A stretch of DNA of 45,427 nt from Pseudomonadota bacterium. GTDB taxonomy: Bacteria; Pseudomonadota; Alphaproteobacteria; Rhizobiales; Hyphomicrobiaceae. A program made the position numbers and the translations under genes. The stretch covers positions 1 to 45,427 of the forward strand of contig JAEZRM010000115.1 in NCBI GenBank assembly GCA_023412805.1, read 5' to 3'. Below, piece by piece: positions 34,402 through 43,267 of this stretch (position 1 is the stretch's first letter; every line of letters begins with the position of its first letter). The notes under the pieces are model-generated. The model was given only the letters and a program-made list of their open reading frames with translations. It was not told where the DNA came from and searched no databases.

Positions 34402-35406
34402 ATGTCCAAGGAAACGATTACGCTTACCCGCCGCAATTTGTTGACGGGGGCCACGCTCACCGTGGCAGCAGCTTACACCGGCGGCTTGCACATGCCGGCC
34501 GCACACGCCAAGGCAGCGTTCGCAACCACACAGGCCTCCTACTTCTACCGCTTCCCGCACGGCAAGATGCAGATGACCATGATCTCGGACGGTCCTCTGC
34601 CGCTCGGCGATCCATCGGGCGCATTCCTCGGCGCGAGCAAGGAAGAAGTCCTCAAGATGCTGACGGACAATTTCCTGTCGCCGACGAATGCCGTGCTCGA
34701 GCAGAACATACTCGTCGTGAACACGGGCGATAAGCTCTACATCGTTGACACCGGCATGGGCTCATCGACCATGTTCGGGCCGACGACCGGCAAGATGATG
34801 CAGACACTGAAGGCGGCCGGCATCGATCCCGCCGATGTCGACGGCATCCTCGCGACGCATGCGCATTGCGACCACGTCTGGGGCATCATGGGTGACGACG
34901 GCAAGCCGAACTTCCCCAATGCGCAGATCTACATCTCGCAAGCGGACTTCGACTTCTGGACGGACGAGAAGAAGCTCTCCATGACGGATCCGGCGTACAT
35001 GAAGCCGTTCGTCGAGGGGGCGCGCAAGAACCTGCTCCCCGTCCGTGACCGCATCGTGTTCGTCAAGGATGGCCAGGAGTTCGTGCCCGGGATCACGGCA
35101 ATGTCAGCGCCGGGGCATACCGTCGGACACACCATTTTCATGATCAATTCGGACGGCAAAACGCTGGCCGCCATCGGCGATCTCACGCACCACCACGTCC
35201 TGCTCGTCGAACGTCCGCGCCTCGAGTTCGCTTACGACACAGATCCGAAGCAGTCCGCCGGCTCGCGCGTGCGCATTCTCGAAATGCTTGCCGCGAACAA
35301 GATCCCGCTCGCCGCCTATCACTTCCCGTGGCCGGGGTACGGGCACGTCGTGAAGCACGGTGACGGCTTCAGGTATATCGCCGCGCCGATGAACATGACG
35401 CTCTAG
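34402..35406 (+). CDS. Tat-exported metallo-beta-lactamase-fold hydrolase
   Basis: A 334-residue MBL-fold protein. The twin-arginine signal has the motif LTRRNLLTG, hydrophobic core TLTVAAAYTGGL, and cleavage near AHA-K. The metal site is THAHCDH with His153, His155, Asp157, His158; then His239 in SAPGHTVGH and Asp260 in AIGDLTHHH. The set is complete for two zinc or iron ions. The broader subgroup includes lactonases and periplasmic hydrolases resembling methyl-parathion hydrolase; the motif SPTNAVLEQNILVVNTGDKLYIVDTGMG fits. AAGGAGGAAGCA before the ATG is an excellent ribosome binding site. It is monocistronic and ends at a bidirectional terminator shared with the phn operon. The substrate is unknown. 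Confidence 0.9.
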   Translation: MSKETITLTRRNLLTGATLTVAAAYTGGLHMPAAHAKAAFATTQASYFYRFPHGKMQMTMISDGPLPLGDPSGAFLGASKEEVLKMLTDNFLSPTNAVLEQNILVVNTGDKLYIVDTGMGSSTMFGPTTGKMMQTLKAAGIDPADVDGILATHAHCDHVWGIMGDDGKPNFPNAQIYISQADFDFWTDEKKLSMTDPAYMKPFVEGARKNLLPVRDRIVFVKDGQEFVPGITAMSAPGHTVGHTIFMINSDGKTLAAIGDLTHHHVLLVERPRLEFAYDTDPKQSAGSRVRILEMLAANKIPLAAYHFPWPGYGHVVKHGDGFRYIAAPMNMTL

Positions 35407-35426
35407 GCGCAAAGCGCTCGGCGTTG

Positions 35427-35456
35427 CCCTTTTCCTCGCCCTCGCGGGGAAAAGGG
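35427..35456. terminator. bidirectional terminator hairpin
   Basis: A 13-bp stem CCCTTTTCCTCGC/GCGGGGAAAAGGG (one G-U pair in one orientation) with a CCTC loop, between the convergent stops of the hydrolase gene (35406) and the second phnE-like gene (35465). The A/T blocks inside the stem supply short T-tracts in both directions. Confidence 0.75.
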
Positions 35457-35464
35457 TTGCTCCC

Positions 35465-36334
35465 TTACAGCGCAACAGTCCGATCGCCGATGAAGGCGTG
35501 CCGCAGTCGCGCCGAAAGCCAGTCGATGGCGGCAACAGCCGCGAGGATGAGCAGGATCAGGAACGCCACGCGATCCCACTCGAAGGTGCGTATCTGCTCG
35601 ACGAGATGCAGCCCGATACCGCCCGCGCCCACGATGCCTATGATCGTGGCGGAACGCGTGTTCGACTCGAAGAAGTAAAGCACCTGAGAGAGCATCACCG
35701 GCAGCACTTGAGGCAGGATGCCGAAGCGGATCTGATGCATACGGCTCCCGCCGGCTGCCGTCACCCCCTCAACCGGCTTGCGGTCGGAGGCTTCGATGGC
35801 TTCAGAGAACAGCTTACCGAGCGTGCCGATATCCGATGTCATGATGGCGAGGACGCCGGCGAACGGCCCGAGCCCCACGACATTGACCCAGATGAGCGCC
35901 CAGATCAGCGTGTCGACGCCCCGCACAGTATCGAGCGAGCGCCGCGTCATGAACTGGAATACGCGCGCCGGCACGACATTCCGCGCGGCCAGCAGTCCTA
36001 GTGGGAAAGCGATGATGGCCGCGAGAAGCGTGCCCAGAAAGGCAATGGCAACAGTCTCTGCGAGCGCGTGCAGGTAGACGAGCGCGTTTGCCCAAGAGCC
36101 GGCGCTCGGCGGAAACATGAGCACGACAAAGGTACCGAGTTCGCCGAAGCCGTTTATGATCCGCCAGAAGGAAACGTCGAGCCGCCAGAAGGCGAAACCT
36201 GCGAGTGCCATGAGCGCACCGGCCAGAAGCGCCATATTAAGTCGCGTGAGAGCTTGTGAGCGCAGAAGGTCGGCGTGGCGCGCGAGGAGCGCCGGATCGG
36301 TTGGTGGTAGAGTCAGATGGCGGCGACCGCTCAT
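35465..36334 (-). CDS. phnE: phosphonate-type ABC permease (second PhnE)
   Basis: A 289-residue inner-membrane permease of the PhnE family. The EAA region FSEAIEASDRKPVEGVTAAGGSRMHQIRFGILPQVLPVMLSQVLYFFESNTRSATIIGIVGAGGIGLHL is diagnostic, with the GVTAAGG and VGAGGIG motifs. About six helices; the basic N-terminus (RRHLTLPPTDPALL) is cytosolic. It overlaps the first phnE-like gene by four bases. Two PhnE-like genes in tandem form a heterodimeric channel, as in several rhizobial phn loci. Confidence 0.93.
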   Translation of the reverse strand: MSGRRHLTLPPTDPALLARHADLLRSQALTRLNMALLAGALMALAGFAFWRLDVSFWRIINGFGELGTFVVLMFPPSAGSWANALVYLHALAETVAIAFLGTLLAAIIAFPLGLLAARNVVPARVFQFMTRRSLDTVRGVDTLIWALIWVNVVGLGPFAGVLAIMTSDIGTLGKLFSEAIEASDRKPVEGVTAAGGSRMHQIRFGILPQVLPVMLSQVLYFFESNTRSATIIGIVGAGGIGLHLVEQIRTFEWDRVAFLILLILAAVAAIDWLSARLRHAFIGDRTVAL

Positions 36335-37263
36335 GAGCGCGCCTCCCGCCCGATGAAATGATGGCGCAAACGCTCAGTCCCGACGTCGATAATCATAACC
36401 GTCGCGATGATCAGTACGAGCAGTGCCGAGACGTCGGAGTAGTAGAATTTGCGGATGCTCTCGATCAGGTCCTGGCCGATGCCGCCAGCGCCGACGAAGC
36501 CCATGACCGAAGCGCCACGTACGTTGATCTCGAAGCGCAGCAGACCATAGCTCGCAAAGTTCGAGAGGACTTGCGGCACGATCGCAAGATGCACTGTCTG
36601 CCACCACGTAGCGCCTGCTGCCGTCACGCCTTCCGCCGGCTTCATGTCGACGTTTTCGACGACTTCGGCGAAAAGCTTGCCCAGTGCGCCCGTGCTGTGG
36701 ATTGCCAGCGCCAGCACGCCCGGCAAGGGTCCAAGACCGAAGGCGACAACAAAGATGAGGGCGAAGACGAGTTCCGGCACGGTTCGGCAGAACTCTAGGA
36801 AGCGGCGGACGATACCGCGTGTCCAGGCATCGGGATTGAGATTTGCACTGGCAAGGAAGCAGAGGAAGAAAGCCGCCGTCGCACCGAGCAGCGTACCCAG
36901 ATAGGCGATCAGTAGCGTGTCACCGAGCAGCGCAAGCCACTTCTTCCAGCCCCAGAACCATTCAGCCGGATCCATCCAGACCGGCGCGCCGCTCTCGAGA
37001 TAAAGGAGCCGCACGATATAGCTCGTAAAGCGGTCGATGTTGGCGAAGAATTTCGCCAGATCAATCTCTGCGACGTCTCCCGCCACCACCAAAGCAACGA
37101 CAAGAGCGGCAATCATCAGCAGCGTGCTGCGCCTCTTGGCAGCATTGGCGCGCGCATATGCGGCGGCGAGCGGTGCCAGCCGGTCATCACTCAAGCGCGG
37201 CAGCGCCATGTTCGCTAGCGCGGTGTGATCCACTGCACTCATGACGGCGCGCGCCGTGTCCAC
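36331..37263 (-). CDS. phnE: phosphonate-type ABC permease (first PhnE)
   Basis: A 310-residue PhnE-family permease with an N-terminal cytosolic segment of about 45 residues and six predicted helices. The diagnostic segment is FAEVVENVDMKPAEGVTAAGATWWQTVHLAIVPQVLSNFASYGLLRFEINVRGASVMGFVGAGGIGQDL. A GTG at 37263 is used as start because GGAG lies 8 nt upstream; an ATG at 37242 (MSAVDHTAL) has no such site. It follows phnD with a hairpin between the two genes, and is coupled to the second permease by ATGA. Confidence 0.93.
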   Translation of the reverse strand: MDTARAVMSAVDHTALANMALPRLSDDRLAPLAAAYARANAAKRRSTLLMIAALVVALVVAGDVAEIDLAKFFANIDRFTSYIVRLLYLESGAPVWMDPAEWFWGWKKWLALLGDTLLIAYLGTLLGATAAFFLCFLASANLNPDAWTRGIVRRFLEFCRTVPELVFALIFVVAFGLGPLPGVLALAIHSTGALGKLFAEVVENVDMKPAEGVTAAGATWWQTVHLAIVPQVLSNFASYGLLRFEINVRGASVMGFVGAGGIGQDLIESIRKFYYSDVSALLVLIIATVMIIDVGTERLRHHFIGREARS

Positions 37264-37296
37264 ATACTGATCTCCATCTGCGTCGATTCAAGCGAT

Positions 37297-37323
37297 GGGC
37301 GCGGCGCTGCACGCGCCGCCCCC
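37297..37323 (-). promoter_or_regulatory. stem-loop between phnD and the first phnE
   Basis: A perfect 7-bp core GCGGCGC/GCGCCGC with a 5-nt loop, extended by three G-C pairs beyond a single mismatch. It lies in the 77-bp gap between the binding-protein gene and the permease gene, the same position as the stem-loops of the other two ABC operons in this window. Confidence 0.5.
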
Positions 37324-37340
37324 AAAAGGCGCAAATAGGA

Positions 37341-38270
37341 TCAGGAGCCCGATTTCTTGCGGAGTGAATCGACGAACTTGATCAGATCGACGACGGGCTC
37401 GTATTCCTTGTGGGTGGCAGCCTGGAACGGAAGCTGCTTGCCGCCATAGATATTGTCGAACACGGCCTTGTCGCGCGTCGCAATGTTGAGCACAGCGTCG
37501 CGGATCTTGGCTTTCAGGTCTTCGGGCAGGCTCGTGAGATACGCCATCGGCGAGTTTACGATTTGATCGGACTTGAAGATGATGCGAAAGTTCTCGGCCT
37601 TGACGATGCCGCGGCTCGACATGCGCATCAGGTTCGACTCTTTCTCGTCATTCCACCAGTTGAACGCGGCATCGCAGGTGCCTTGGTCGACCGCGATGAC
37701 GGCATTCTCGTGAGAACCCGAATAAACGACCTTGGAGAAGAATTTATCCGGGTCGATGCCCATCTTGTCCATGGCGAAGCGCGGCACATTGTTGCCAGAG
37801 GTCGAGTTTGGATCGACGAGGCAGAGGTTCTTGCCTTTGAGATCCTCGAGCTTCTGGAAAGGCGCGCTTGCCTTCACGTAGAGAACCGAATGATAGCCGC
37901 GGCTGCCATCGCTGCTGATCTCGATCGCGAAGGGCTCGGTCTTGACGCCGGTCGCGTAGGCGCGGGCGTAGGAAGCCGGACCATACGACGCGATGTGAAT
38001 GTTTTCGGCGCGCTGGCCTTCGATCACTGCAGCGTAATCATTGGCAACGCGAAGCGTCACTTTCGTGCCGAGCTGCTGGCTCAGATAGTTGACGAACGGC
38101 GTGTAGCGGTTCGTCGTCGTCGTCGCATTCTCGTGCGGGATGATCGCGAAGACGAGCTCCGGGTATTTCGATTTCCAATCCTGAGCCTCGGCGGGCTTGA
38201 TGCCGAGCGCGAGACTGTTGGCAATGGCAATGCCGGCGGTGCCGGCAATGACGAGACGACGGTTCAGCAT
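37341..38270 (-). CDS. phnD: phosphonate-type ABC substrate-binding protein
   Basis: A 309-residue periplasmic protein of the PhnD/SsuA/transferrin-like family. It has an export signal (MLNRRLVIAGTAGIAIANSLALG, cleavage near AEAQ; a single RR is present but the Tat motif is incomplete). Family stretches are VFAIIPHENATTTTNRYTPFVNYLSQQLG, the ligand-binding VDPNSTSGNNVPRF with Ser-Thr-Ser at the anion site, and YSGSHENAVIAVDQGTCDAAFNWWNDE. PhnD-type proteins bind phosphonates, phosphite, phosphate esters or related anions. GAGGATATC precedes the ATG. No C-P lyase genes accompany it, so the cargo need not be a phosphonate. Confidence 0.93.
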   Translation of the reverse strand: MLNRRLVIAGTAGIAIANSLALGIKPAEAQDWKSKYPELVFAIIPHENATTTTNRYTPFVNYLSQQLGTKVTLRVANDYAAVIEGQRAENIHIASYGPASYARAYATGVKTEPFAIEISSDGSRGYHSVLYVKASAPFQKLEDLKGKNLCLVDPNSTSGNNVPRFAMDKMGIDPDKFFSKVVYSGSHENAVIAVDQGTCDAAFNWWNDEKESNLMRMSSRGIVKAENFRIIFKSDQIVNSPMAYLTSLPEDLKAKIRDAVLNIATRDKAVFDNIYGGKQLPFQAATHKEYEPVVDLIKFVDSLRKKSGS

Positions 38271-38354
38271 GATATCCTCTGTCCTGTTCGAGTGTCGTGG
38301 CGGGGCTGCATTTGCTGACGCCAGTCTGCGGCCCCCGCGCCGCAGCGGCGCACT

Positions 38355-39176
38355 TCAGGCTGCTGCCGCCTGTCCAAGCGCAGGCATTCCCTGCTTCTTC
38401 TCGCCTTCCTGGATTTCAGAACGGCCGCCAATGACATCGTCGGCCTCGATACCGTAGAGCTCGCGTGCCACGTCGTCGGTAAGCATTTCCGGCGCCGCAT
38501 CGAAGACGATGCGCCCGGCTGCCATTCCGATCAGCCGATCACAGTAGGTGCGTGCGAGATCGAGTGAATGGAGATTGCACATGACCGTGATGCCGTAGTG
38601 TTTGTTAATCCGCAGCAGCGCATCCATGACGATCTTGGTATTCCGTGGATCGAGCGATGCGACCGGCTCATCTGCAAGGATCAGATCCGGCTGCTGGACC
38701 ATCGCTCGCGCAATGGCGACACGCTGCTGCTGCCCACCTGACAGCTGCTCGGCGCGCTGTGCTGCGAGCGCGCCAATCTCGAACTGCTCGAGCGCGGAGA
38801 AGGCAATGGCCTTCTCGTCGTCACTCCACGAGCGCGTTACCGCACGCCATGTCGGCACCTCGGCAAGCCGCCCCGTCAGCACATTGGTGAGCACGTCGAG
38901 ACGACCGACGAGATTGAACTGCTGGAAGATCATTGCCGCCCGCGCGCGCCACAATCTCAGCTCGCGCCCCTTGAGCGCAGTCACGTCGCGACCATCATAC
39001 AAGATGCGCCCTTCGCTCGGATCGACCAAGCGATTGATCATGCGCAGAAGGGTCGACTTGCCGGCACCCGATCGGCCAATCACCCCTACAAATCCACCGC
39101 GCTGGACCTCGAACGAAACACCTGAAACAGCGGCGAGCGTTCCAAATCGCCGTGATACGTTTTCGAGCGCCAGCAT
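38355..39176 (-). CDS. phnC: phosphonate-type ABC ATP-binding protein
   Basis: A 273-residue ATPase: Walker A GRSGAGKST (34-42), Q-loop in MIFQQFNLVGRLDVLTNVL, signature LSGGQQQRVAIARA, Walker B LILADEPVASLDP, H-loop in MCNLHSLDLARTYCDR. The stretch NLVGRLDVLTNVLTGRL is characteristic of PhnC. The start at 39176 is chosen because GAGG lies 6 nt upstream; the frame stays open 35 codons further without such a site. It begins 58 bp after psd and precedes phnD by 84 bp. Confidence 0.93.
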   Translation of the reverse strand: MLALENVSRRFGTLAAVSGVSFEVQRGGFVGVIGRSGAGKSTLLRMINRLVDPSEGRILYDGRDVTALKGRELRLWRARAAMIFQQFNLVGRLDVLTNVLTGRLAEVPTWRAVTRSWSDDEKAIAFSALEQFEIGALAAQRAEQLSGGQQQRVAIARAMVQQPDLILADEPVASLDPRNTKIVMDALLRINKHYGITVMCNLHSLDLARTYCDRLIGMAAGRIVFDAAPEMLTDDVARELYGIEADDVIGGRSEIQEGEKKQGMPALGQAAAA

Positions 39177-39234
39177 GGAACCTCGTTGATGTTGCACCGC
39201 CATACGGGCAACACCTAGTCCGGCGGTGCTACAA

Positions 39235-40146
39235 TTATGTGACGTTGTCCAAGCTTCCTCCCGCTCCGCGCGCTGCCGCATCCGCAGACGGCAATATCAT
39301 CAGCGGCTGGCCCATACGCAGCATCGCCCCGTCCGCGATGCCTTCCGCAAGCGCGAAGCCAGGCGGTGCGAGAACGATGATGGTCGAGCCGTGCTCGAAC
39401 CAGCCCATTTCCTGCCCCTTGTCGAAGTGCTCGTCACAATCGCAAACCCAGGGATCGTGGTGATGGCGATCGGCGGGCAGCTCCATGAAGCGCAACTTCA
39501 ATCCGGCCACAAGAATCGCGGCGACGGGCACAAGCACGAGTTGATGACCTCCCGCATCGAGACGCAGACGCAGTGTCGCCCGCTCATTGCGGCAGAAGAC
39601 GCGATCGATCCGCTGCAATGTCGGGGGATTGACGTTGAACGCATCGCCGGCGATGTGGCGCACCTGCTCCACGCGGCAGTCATGCGGTGCATGAAAGCGA
39701 TGATACATGCTCGCGGTCAACCGGAGCGTCACGAACGTGCCGTTCCGATAGGAGTCCGCAAGTGTCTGATCCCGCACGAGTTCACTCAACGCATAGTCGG
39801 ACCCCTTCACCTGCAGCATGACGCCGTCCGCGATCCGGCCGCTCGCACCGACGATGGCATCGCAGGGGCTCGTGACAATATCCGGCCGCGGGTCGATCGG
39901 CCGTGCTCCCTCCTTGAGCTCGCGAATGAAGCAATCATGCAGGCTGCGAAATGTCGTCTTTCTGGCTTCGGAGAGATCGAGATCCGAGAACTGACGCCAC
40001 ACGGCGATCGACAGGTCGCGCACGAGTGGCTGCTCGATCTTGGCGAGACGCCCCATGAAGCGCGTGAGAGAGCGCCGTGGAATTCTGTTCGTGAGCAGAA
40101 AATTCAAGCCGTCATGGCCAGCGAGGCGCCCGAGCAGCGTGCGCAT
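39235..40146 (-). CDS. psd: phosphatidylserine decarboxylase
   Basis: A 303-residue pyruvoyl-dependent decarboxylase that makes phosphatidylethanolamine from phosphatidylserine at the inner membrane. It is the long (E. coli-like) form. Residues visible: Asp96 in SPCDA, His149/His152 in MYHRFHAPHDCRV, and the self-cleavage site EHGSTI with Ser254, which becomes the pyruvoyl group. FDKGQEMGWFEHGSTIIVL is the typical context. Two ATGs are possible (40152, 40146); AGGA is at best distance from 40146. It is followed after 58 bp by phnC on the same strand and may lead the psd-phnCDEE transcript. The divergent class III aminotransferase gene starts only 41 bp away. Confidence 0.95.
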   Translation of the reverse strand: MRTLLGRLAGHDGLNFLLTNRIPRRSLTRFMGRLAKIEQPLVRDLSIAVWRQFSDLDLSEARKTTFRSLHDCFIRELKEGARPIDPRPDIVTSPCDAIVGASGRIADGVMLQVKGSDYALSELVRDQTLADSYRNGTFVTLRLTASMYHRFHAPHDCRVEQVRHIAGDAFNVNPPTLQRIDRVFCRNERATLRLRLDAGGHQLVLVPVAAILVAGLKLRFMELPADRHHHDPWVCDCDEHFDKGQEMGWFEHGSTIIVLAPPGFALAEGIADGAMLRMGQPLMILPSADAAARGAGGSLDNVT

Positions 40147-40187
40147 TGTCATCGTCCTGTATTCTTTCTGAGATTCGGTTTCCCGTC

Positions 40188-41861
40188 ATGGAACTGAGTC
40201 TTACGACACTCGCCCTTGGCGGCATCGGCGCTGCGGCCCTCACGACAGCCGCAGCGAAAGCAAAGGCGCGCCTCGAACTCTCGCGCGCCAAGCACCCATC
40301 CTTGACCGGGCATGTGCGCTGGTCGAAGCGCGTGGCCTCGCTGATACCTTTCTACGAATTCGGCGAGGAGCGGTTCTTCGACAGCGATGATGTGCCTGCC
40401 GATGTCGCGGAGCGGCGACACCACGCATTCCGCAAGCTTGCCGAGGACTATGCCCGGCGATATCCGCGCACGATCGCGCTCAAGGCCGAGGTCAAAGGCG
40501 CAATCTCGGACATGCAGTTCACCGACACATATCGCGTGCCATTTCCCTTCAGCAGGATGGTGCGCGAGAACCTCGGCGCCACCCCCTTCATCGAGGCTTC
40601 GTCCGGCGTCACACTCACGGATGTCGACGGCAATCTCTACTACGACCTTGCCGGCTCGTACGGCGTAAACGTCTTCGGCTACGACTTCTACAAGCAGTGC
40701 ATGGCCGAGGGTGCGGCGCGCGTCGCGGCACTCGGGCCCGTGCTCGGCGCCTATCACCCTGTCATTGCTGAGAACGTCGCCCGCATCCGAGAGATCTCGG
40801 GCCTGGACGAAGTGTCCTTTCATATGTCGGGCACCGAGGCGGTGATGCAGGCCGTGCGGTTGGCGCGCTACCATACGCGACGCTCGCATATCGTGCGCTT
40901 CTCCGGCGCCTATCACGGCTGGTGGGGCGACGTGCAGCCCGGCGTCGGCAACCCCGAACCCAATCCATCGACGTACACCCTCGCCGAGATGTCCGATGCG
41001 ACACTCAAGGTACTGCGACGCCGACGTGATATCGCCTGCGTGCTCGTCAATCCCATCCAAGCCATGCACCCGAATGCGGGCCCGCCAGGCGACTCGGCTC
41101 TGATCGATAGCTCGCGTGCGACGCATTTCGATCGCGTTTCCTACACAGCGTGGCTGCGCAAGCTGCGCGAGGTGTGCACCGAGCGCGGCATCGTGCTCAT
41201 CTTCGACGAGATCTTCGTCGGTTTTCGGCTCGCGCCGGGTGGGGCACAGGAATACTTCGGTGTTCGTGCCGATATGGTGACCTACGGGAAGACAATTGGC
41301 GGCGGCCTGCCTGTCGGCGTTCTGACAGGGCGTCACGATCTCATGAAGCGATATCGCGACGATCGGCCCGGTGACATCTGTCTCGCGCGCGGCACATTCA
41401 ACGCACATCCACACGTCATGGCGTCGATGAACGCCTTCCTCCGCCGCTTCGCGACGCCCGAATGTCAGGCGCTGTATGACGGCCTCGATGCCACGTGGAC
41501 ATCTCGCGCCGAAGCACTGAATGCGCGTCTCGGCGCCGCCGGCCTCCCAGTCGCCGTCGCCAGCATGTCGACCATCTGGACGGTGCTCTATACGCGCCCG
41601 TCCCGCTACAACTGGATGTTCCAGTACTACCTGAGGAAGCATGGTTTGGCCCTGAGCTGGGTCGGGAGCGGCCGCCTCATCTTCAGTCTGAACTATCGAG
41701 CCCAGGACTTCGCCGCTGTCGCCGACCAGTTCGTTGCGGCTGCCGAAGAGATGGCGCAAGACGGCTGGTGGTGGGAGGGCCCGCCCATGAACATCAAGCG
41801 TCGAATTCTGCGCGAGATGTGGCAGCTCGGCATCCGCAAGCAGAAGACCTTCGCGGCCTGA
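40188..41861 (+). CDS. membrane-anchored class III aminotransferase, glutamate-1-semialdehyde aminomutase-like
   Basis: A 557-residue PLP enzyme, well over 100 residues longer than glutamate-1-semialdehyde aminomutase. The N-terminus MELSLTTLALGGIGAAALTT is a hydrophobic anchor, and an additional domain of about 115 residues precedes the catalytic core. Core motifs: SGTEAVMQAVRLAR (214-227), FSGAYHGWWGD (238-248), IFDEIFVGFR with Asp340, and the Schiff-base Lys368 in TYGKTIGGGLPVG. A C-terminal basic helix (MNIKRRILREMWQLGIRKQK) could also touch the membrane. It sits between psd and a pmtA-type operon, so a lipid-linked or ethanolamine-related amino substrate is plausible, though unproven. 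The start ATG has no strong ribosome binding site. Confidence 0.85.
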   Translation: MELSLTTLALGGIGAAALTTAAAKAKARLELSRAKHPSLTGHVRWSKRVASLIPFYEFGEERFFDSDDVPADVAERRHHAFRKLAEDYARRYPRTIALKAEVKGAISDMQFTDTYRVPFPFSRMVRENLGATPFIEASSGVTLTDVDGNLYYDLAGSYGVNVFGYDFYKQCMAEGAARVAALGPVLGAYHPVIAENVARIREISGLDEVSFHMSGTEAVMQAVRLARYHTRRSHIVRFSGAYHGWWGDVQPGVGNPEPNPSTYTLAEMSDATLKVLRRRRDIACVLVNPIQAMHPNAGPPGDSALIDSSRATHFDRVSYTAWLRKLREVCTERGIVLIFDEIFVGFRLAPGGAQEYFGVRADMVTYGKTIGGGLPVGVLTGRHDLMKRYRDDRPGDICLARGTFNAHPHVMASMNAFLRRFATPECQALYDGLDATWTSRAEALNARLGAAGLPVAVASMSTIWTVLYTRPSRYNWMFQYYLRKHGLALSWVGSGRLIFSLNYRAQDFAAVADQFVAAAEEMAQDGWWWEGPPMNIKRRILREMWQLGIRKQKTFAA

Positions 41862-41864
41862 TCT

Positions 41865-41890
41865 CCCTCTCCCCGCTACCGAGGAGAGGG
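41865..41890. terminator. hairpin between convergent genes
   Basis: An 8-bp perfect stem CCCTCTCC/GGAGAGGG with a 10-nt loop, four bases after the aminotransferase stop and 28 bp before the stop of the leftward Mpo1-like gene. No T-run of note. A shared terminator is likely. Confidence 0.6.
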
Positions 41891-41917
41891 ATGTGATGTG
41901 CTTCTCAGATGGTAATC

Positions 41918-42529
41918 TCAGTGCGGGCGATGCGAGGAGATCTCGGGATCGATCAGCTCGCCACGCAGGAGCGCCAGCGGCGCCTTGTGGTAGATCTTGA
42001 TGTCGTGGAAGGGATCCGTGAGGATTTTCGTCACCCACACGATTCCTGCTTGCACATCCTGGATGAAGAACAGCTGCACCATCCGGAACAGCACGCCGAC
42101 AATACCAAGCGCGAGCCAGATCGTGCCGACGTGACGCGCGAAGCCCATCCATCCCTCGTAAGGCGGCAGCAGGCCGAAGAGCGTCGGGTTCACGACCACG
42201 AGCAATGGCAGAAATGCCCAGATGCCCATGAGGATGACCTTCCGGAAGAGATTGTAGCCGACTTTGACCTCTTCCTTGTGCTCGTGCGTGACATCGTTGG
42301 CGTGATCATAGCCTTTCGGCTCGAAGAAGAAGTGGCCGCTCTGACGCGTGCACATACCGATTATCCACGCGATCAATGCGGCCATCGGCGGATCGTAGAA
42401 CAGCATTCCGTATGCGACGACGAAGCTGATGGCGCTGACGAAATGCAGCGACTGGTTGATGCGGCTGTGATGATAGAAGCGATGGTCGTCCCACCTCTGC
42501 TCACGCAGTGTCTCCATGAAGCCAGCCAT
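41918..42529 (-). CDS. Mpo1/DUF962-like integral membrane protein
   Basis: A 203-residue protein with four predicted helices. It has two His-rich motifs as in the DUF962/Mpo1 family, iron-dependent dioxygenases that act on 2-hydroxy fatty acids in yeast: DDHRFYHHSRINQSLHFVSA near residue 15-35, and SGHFFFEPKGYDHANDVTHEHKEE near 65-90. The second is longer than in typical members. The assignment rests on motif layout, so fatty-acid-hydroxylase-like is the alternative. ATG 42529 is preferred to 42535 because GGAGG is 9 nt from it and only 3 nt from the other. It lies 57 bp after pmtA in a lipid-related operon. Confidence 0.6.
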   Translation of the reverse strand: MAGFMETLREQRWDDHRFYHHSRINQSLHFVSAISFVVAYGMLFYDPPMAALIAWIIGMCTRQSGHFFFEPKGYDHANDVTHEHKEEVKVGYNLFRKVILMGIWAFLPLLVVVNPTLFGLLPPYEGWMGFARHVGTIWLALGIVGVLFRMVQLFFIQDVQAGIVWVTKILTDPFHDIKIYHKAPLALLRGELIDPEISSHRPH

Positions 42530-42586
42530 GGCCATGATCCTCCGGTTGATGATCCGATGTGACGAACGCGCGGACGCGACAGAACC

Positions 42587-43267
42587 TCAGGCCGCGCTCA
42601 CAAGGTCGATGTCCGAACGCGACGAAGCAGGCAACTTGCGAAAACGCAGAAGCGCAAAATGACCGAGCGGCGGCAACGGACGACGCTCCGCAAGCCCCAC
42701 GCCGCCGTGCTCCGCCATCCAGCTCTCGAAGCGCGCCCAGGGAAAATCCGATCGCCAGCCGAGCCGCTCGACGACAGGCTCGAGCAGCTTCTCGACCTTG
42801 AGACGCGCACCCCTCTCGGCGCCGACGCGATTGACCACGATCAGCTCGCCGCCGGGCTTCAGAACGCGCATGAACTCATTGAGCGCAGCCTCGGGGTCAG
42901 GCACAGTGTTGACGACGTACTGTGCCGTTACGACATCGAACGAAGCATCGTCGAATGCGAGATCCTGCACGTCCATGATCGCGAGCTGCTCGACATTGGT
43001 CATACGCAGATCCGCGACCCGTTGACTCGCGACCTCGAGCATGGCCGACGAGATATCGACGCCGACGATCGTGCAGCGGTTCGAATAGTATGGGAGCGAT
43101 ATACCCGTCCCCACCCCCACTTCGAGAACACGCCCGCCAACCTCCTCGCAAGCCGTGATCGCCGCGCGTCTGGCCTTCTCGAAGACCGGACCGAAAACAA
43201 GATCATAAACCGGCGCCCATCGGTCATAAGTCTTGACCACGCCCTCTCGATCCATGGCTCGCGTCAT
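42587..43267 (-). CDS. pmtA: PmtA-type phosphatidylethanolamine N-methyltransferase
   Basis: A 226-residue SAM-dependent methyltransferase of the UbiE-like branch that contains Rhodobacter-type PmtA, which converts phosphatidylethanolamine to phosphatidylcholine. The N-terminal YDRWAPVYDLVFGPVFEKARRAA is characteristic. Motif I is VLEVGVGTG at about residues 48-55, followed by GVDISSAMLEVA and FDVVTAQYVVNTVPDPEAAL. ATG 43267 overlaps the glycosyltransferase stop (ATGA) and has GGAG 9 nt upstream. It works on the product of Psd, encoded 2.4 kb away. A general small-molecule methyltransferase remains possible. Confidence 0.8.
   Translation of the reverse strand: MTRAMDREGVVKTYDRWAPVYDLVFGPVFEKARRAAITACEEVGGRVLEVGVGTGISLPYYSNRCTIVGVDISSAMLEVASQRVADLRMTNVEQLAIMDVQDLAFDDASFDVVTAQYVVNTVPDPEAALNEFMRVLKPGGELIVVNRVGAERGARLKVEKLLEPVVERLGWRSDFPWARFESWMAEHGGVGLAERRPLPPLGHFALLRFRKLPASSRSDIDLVSAA

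Noticed and set aside
35465..39176. part of a C-P lyase (phnG-M) phosphonate degradation cluster
   Set aside because: Only the transporter genes phnC, phnD and two phnE are present; neighbours are psd and an MBL hydrolase, with no lyase subunit.
40149..42152. 667-codon leftward frame opposite the class III aminotransferase
   Set aside because: Antisense shadow of a well-supported PLP enzyme; no recognisable protein features.
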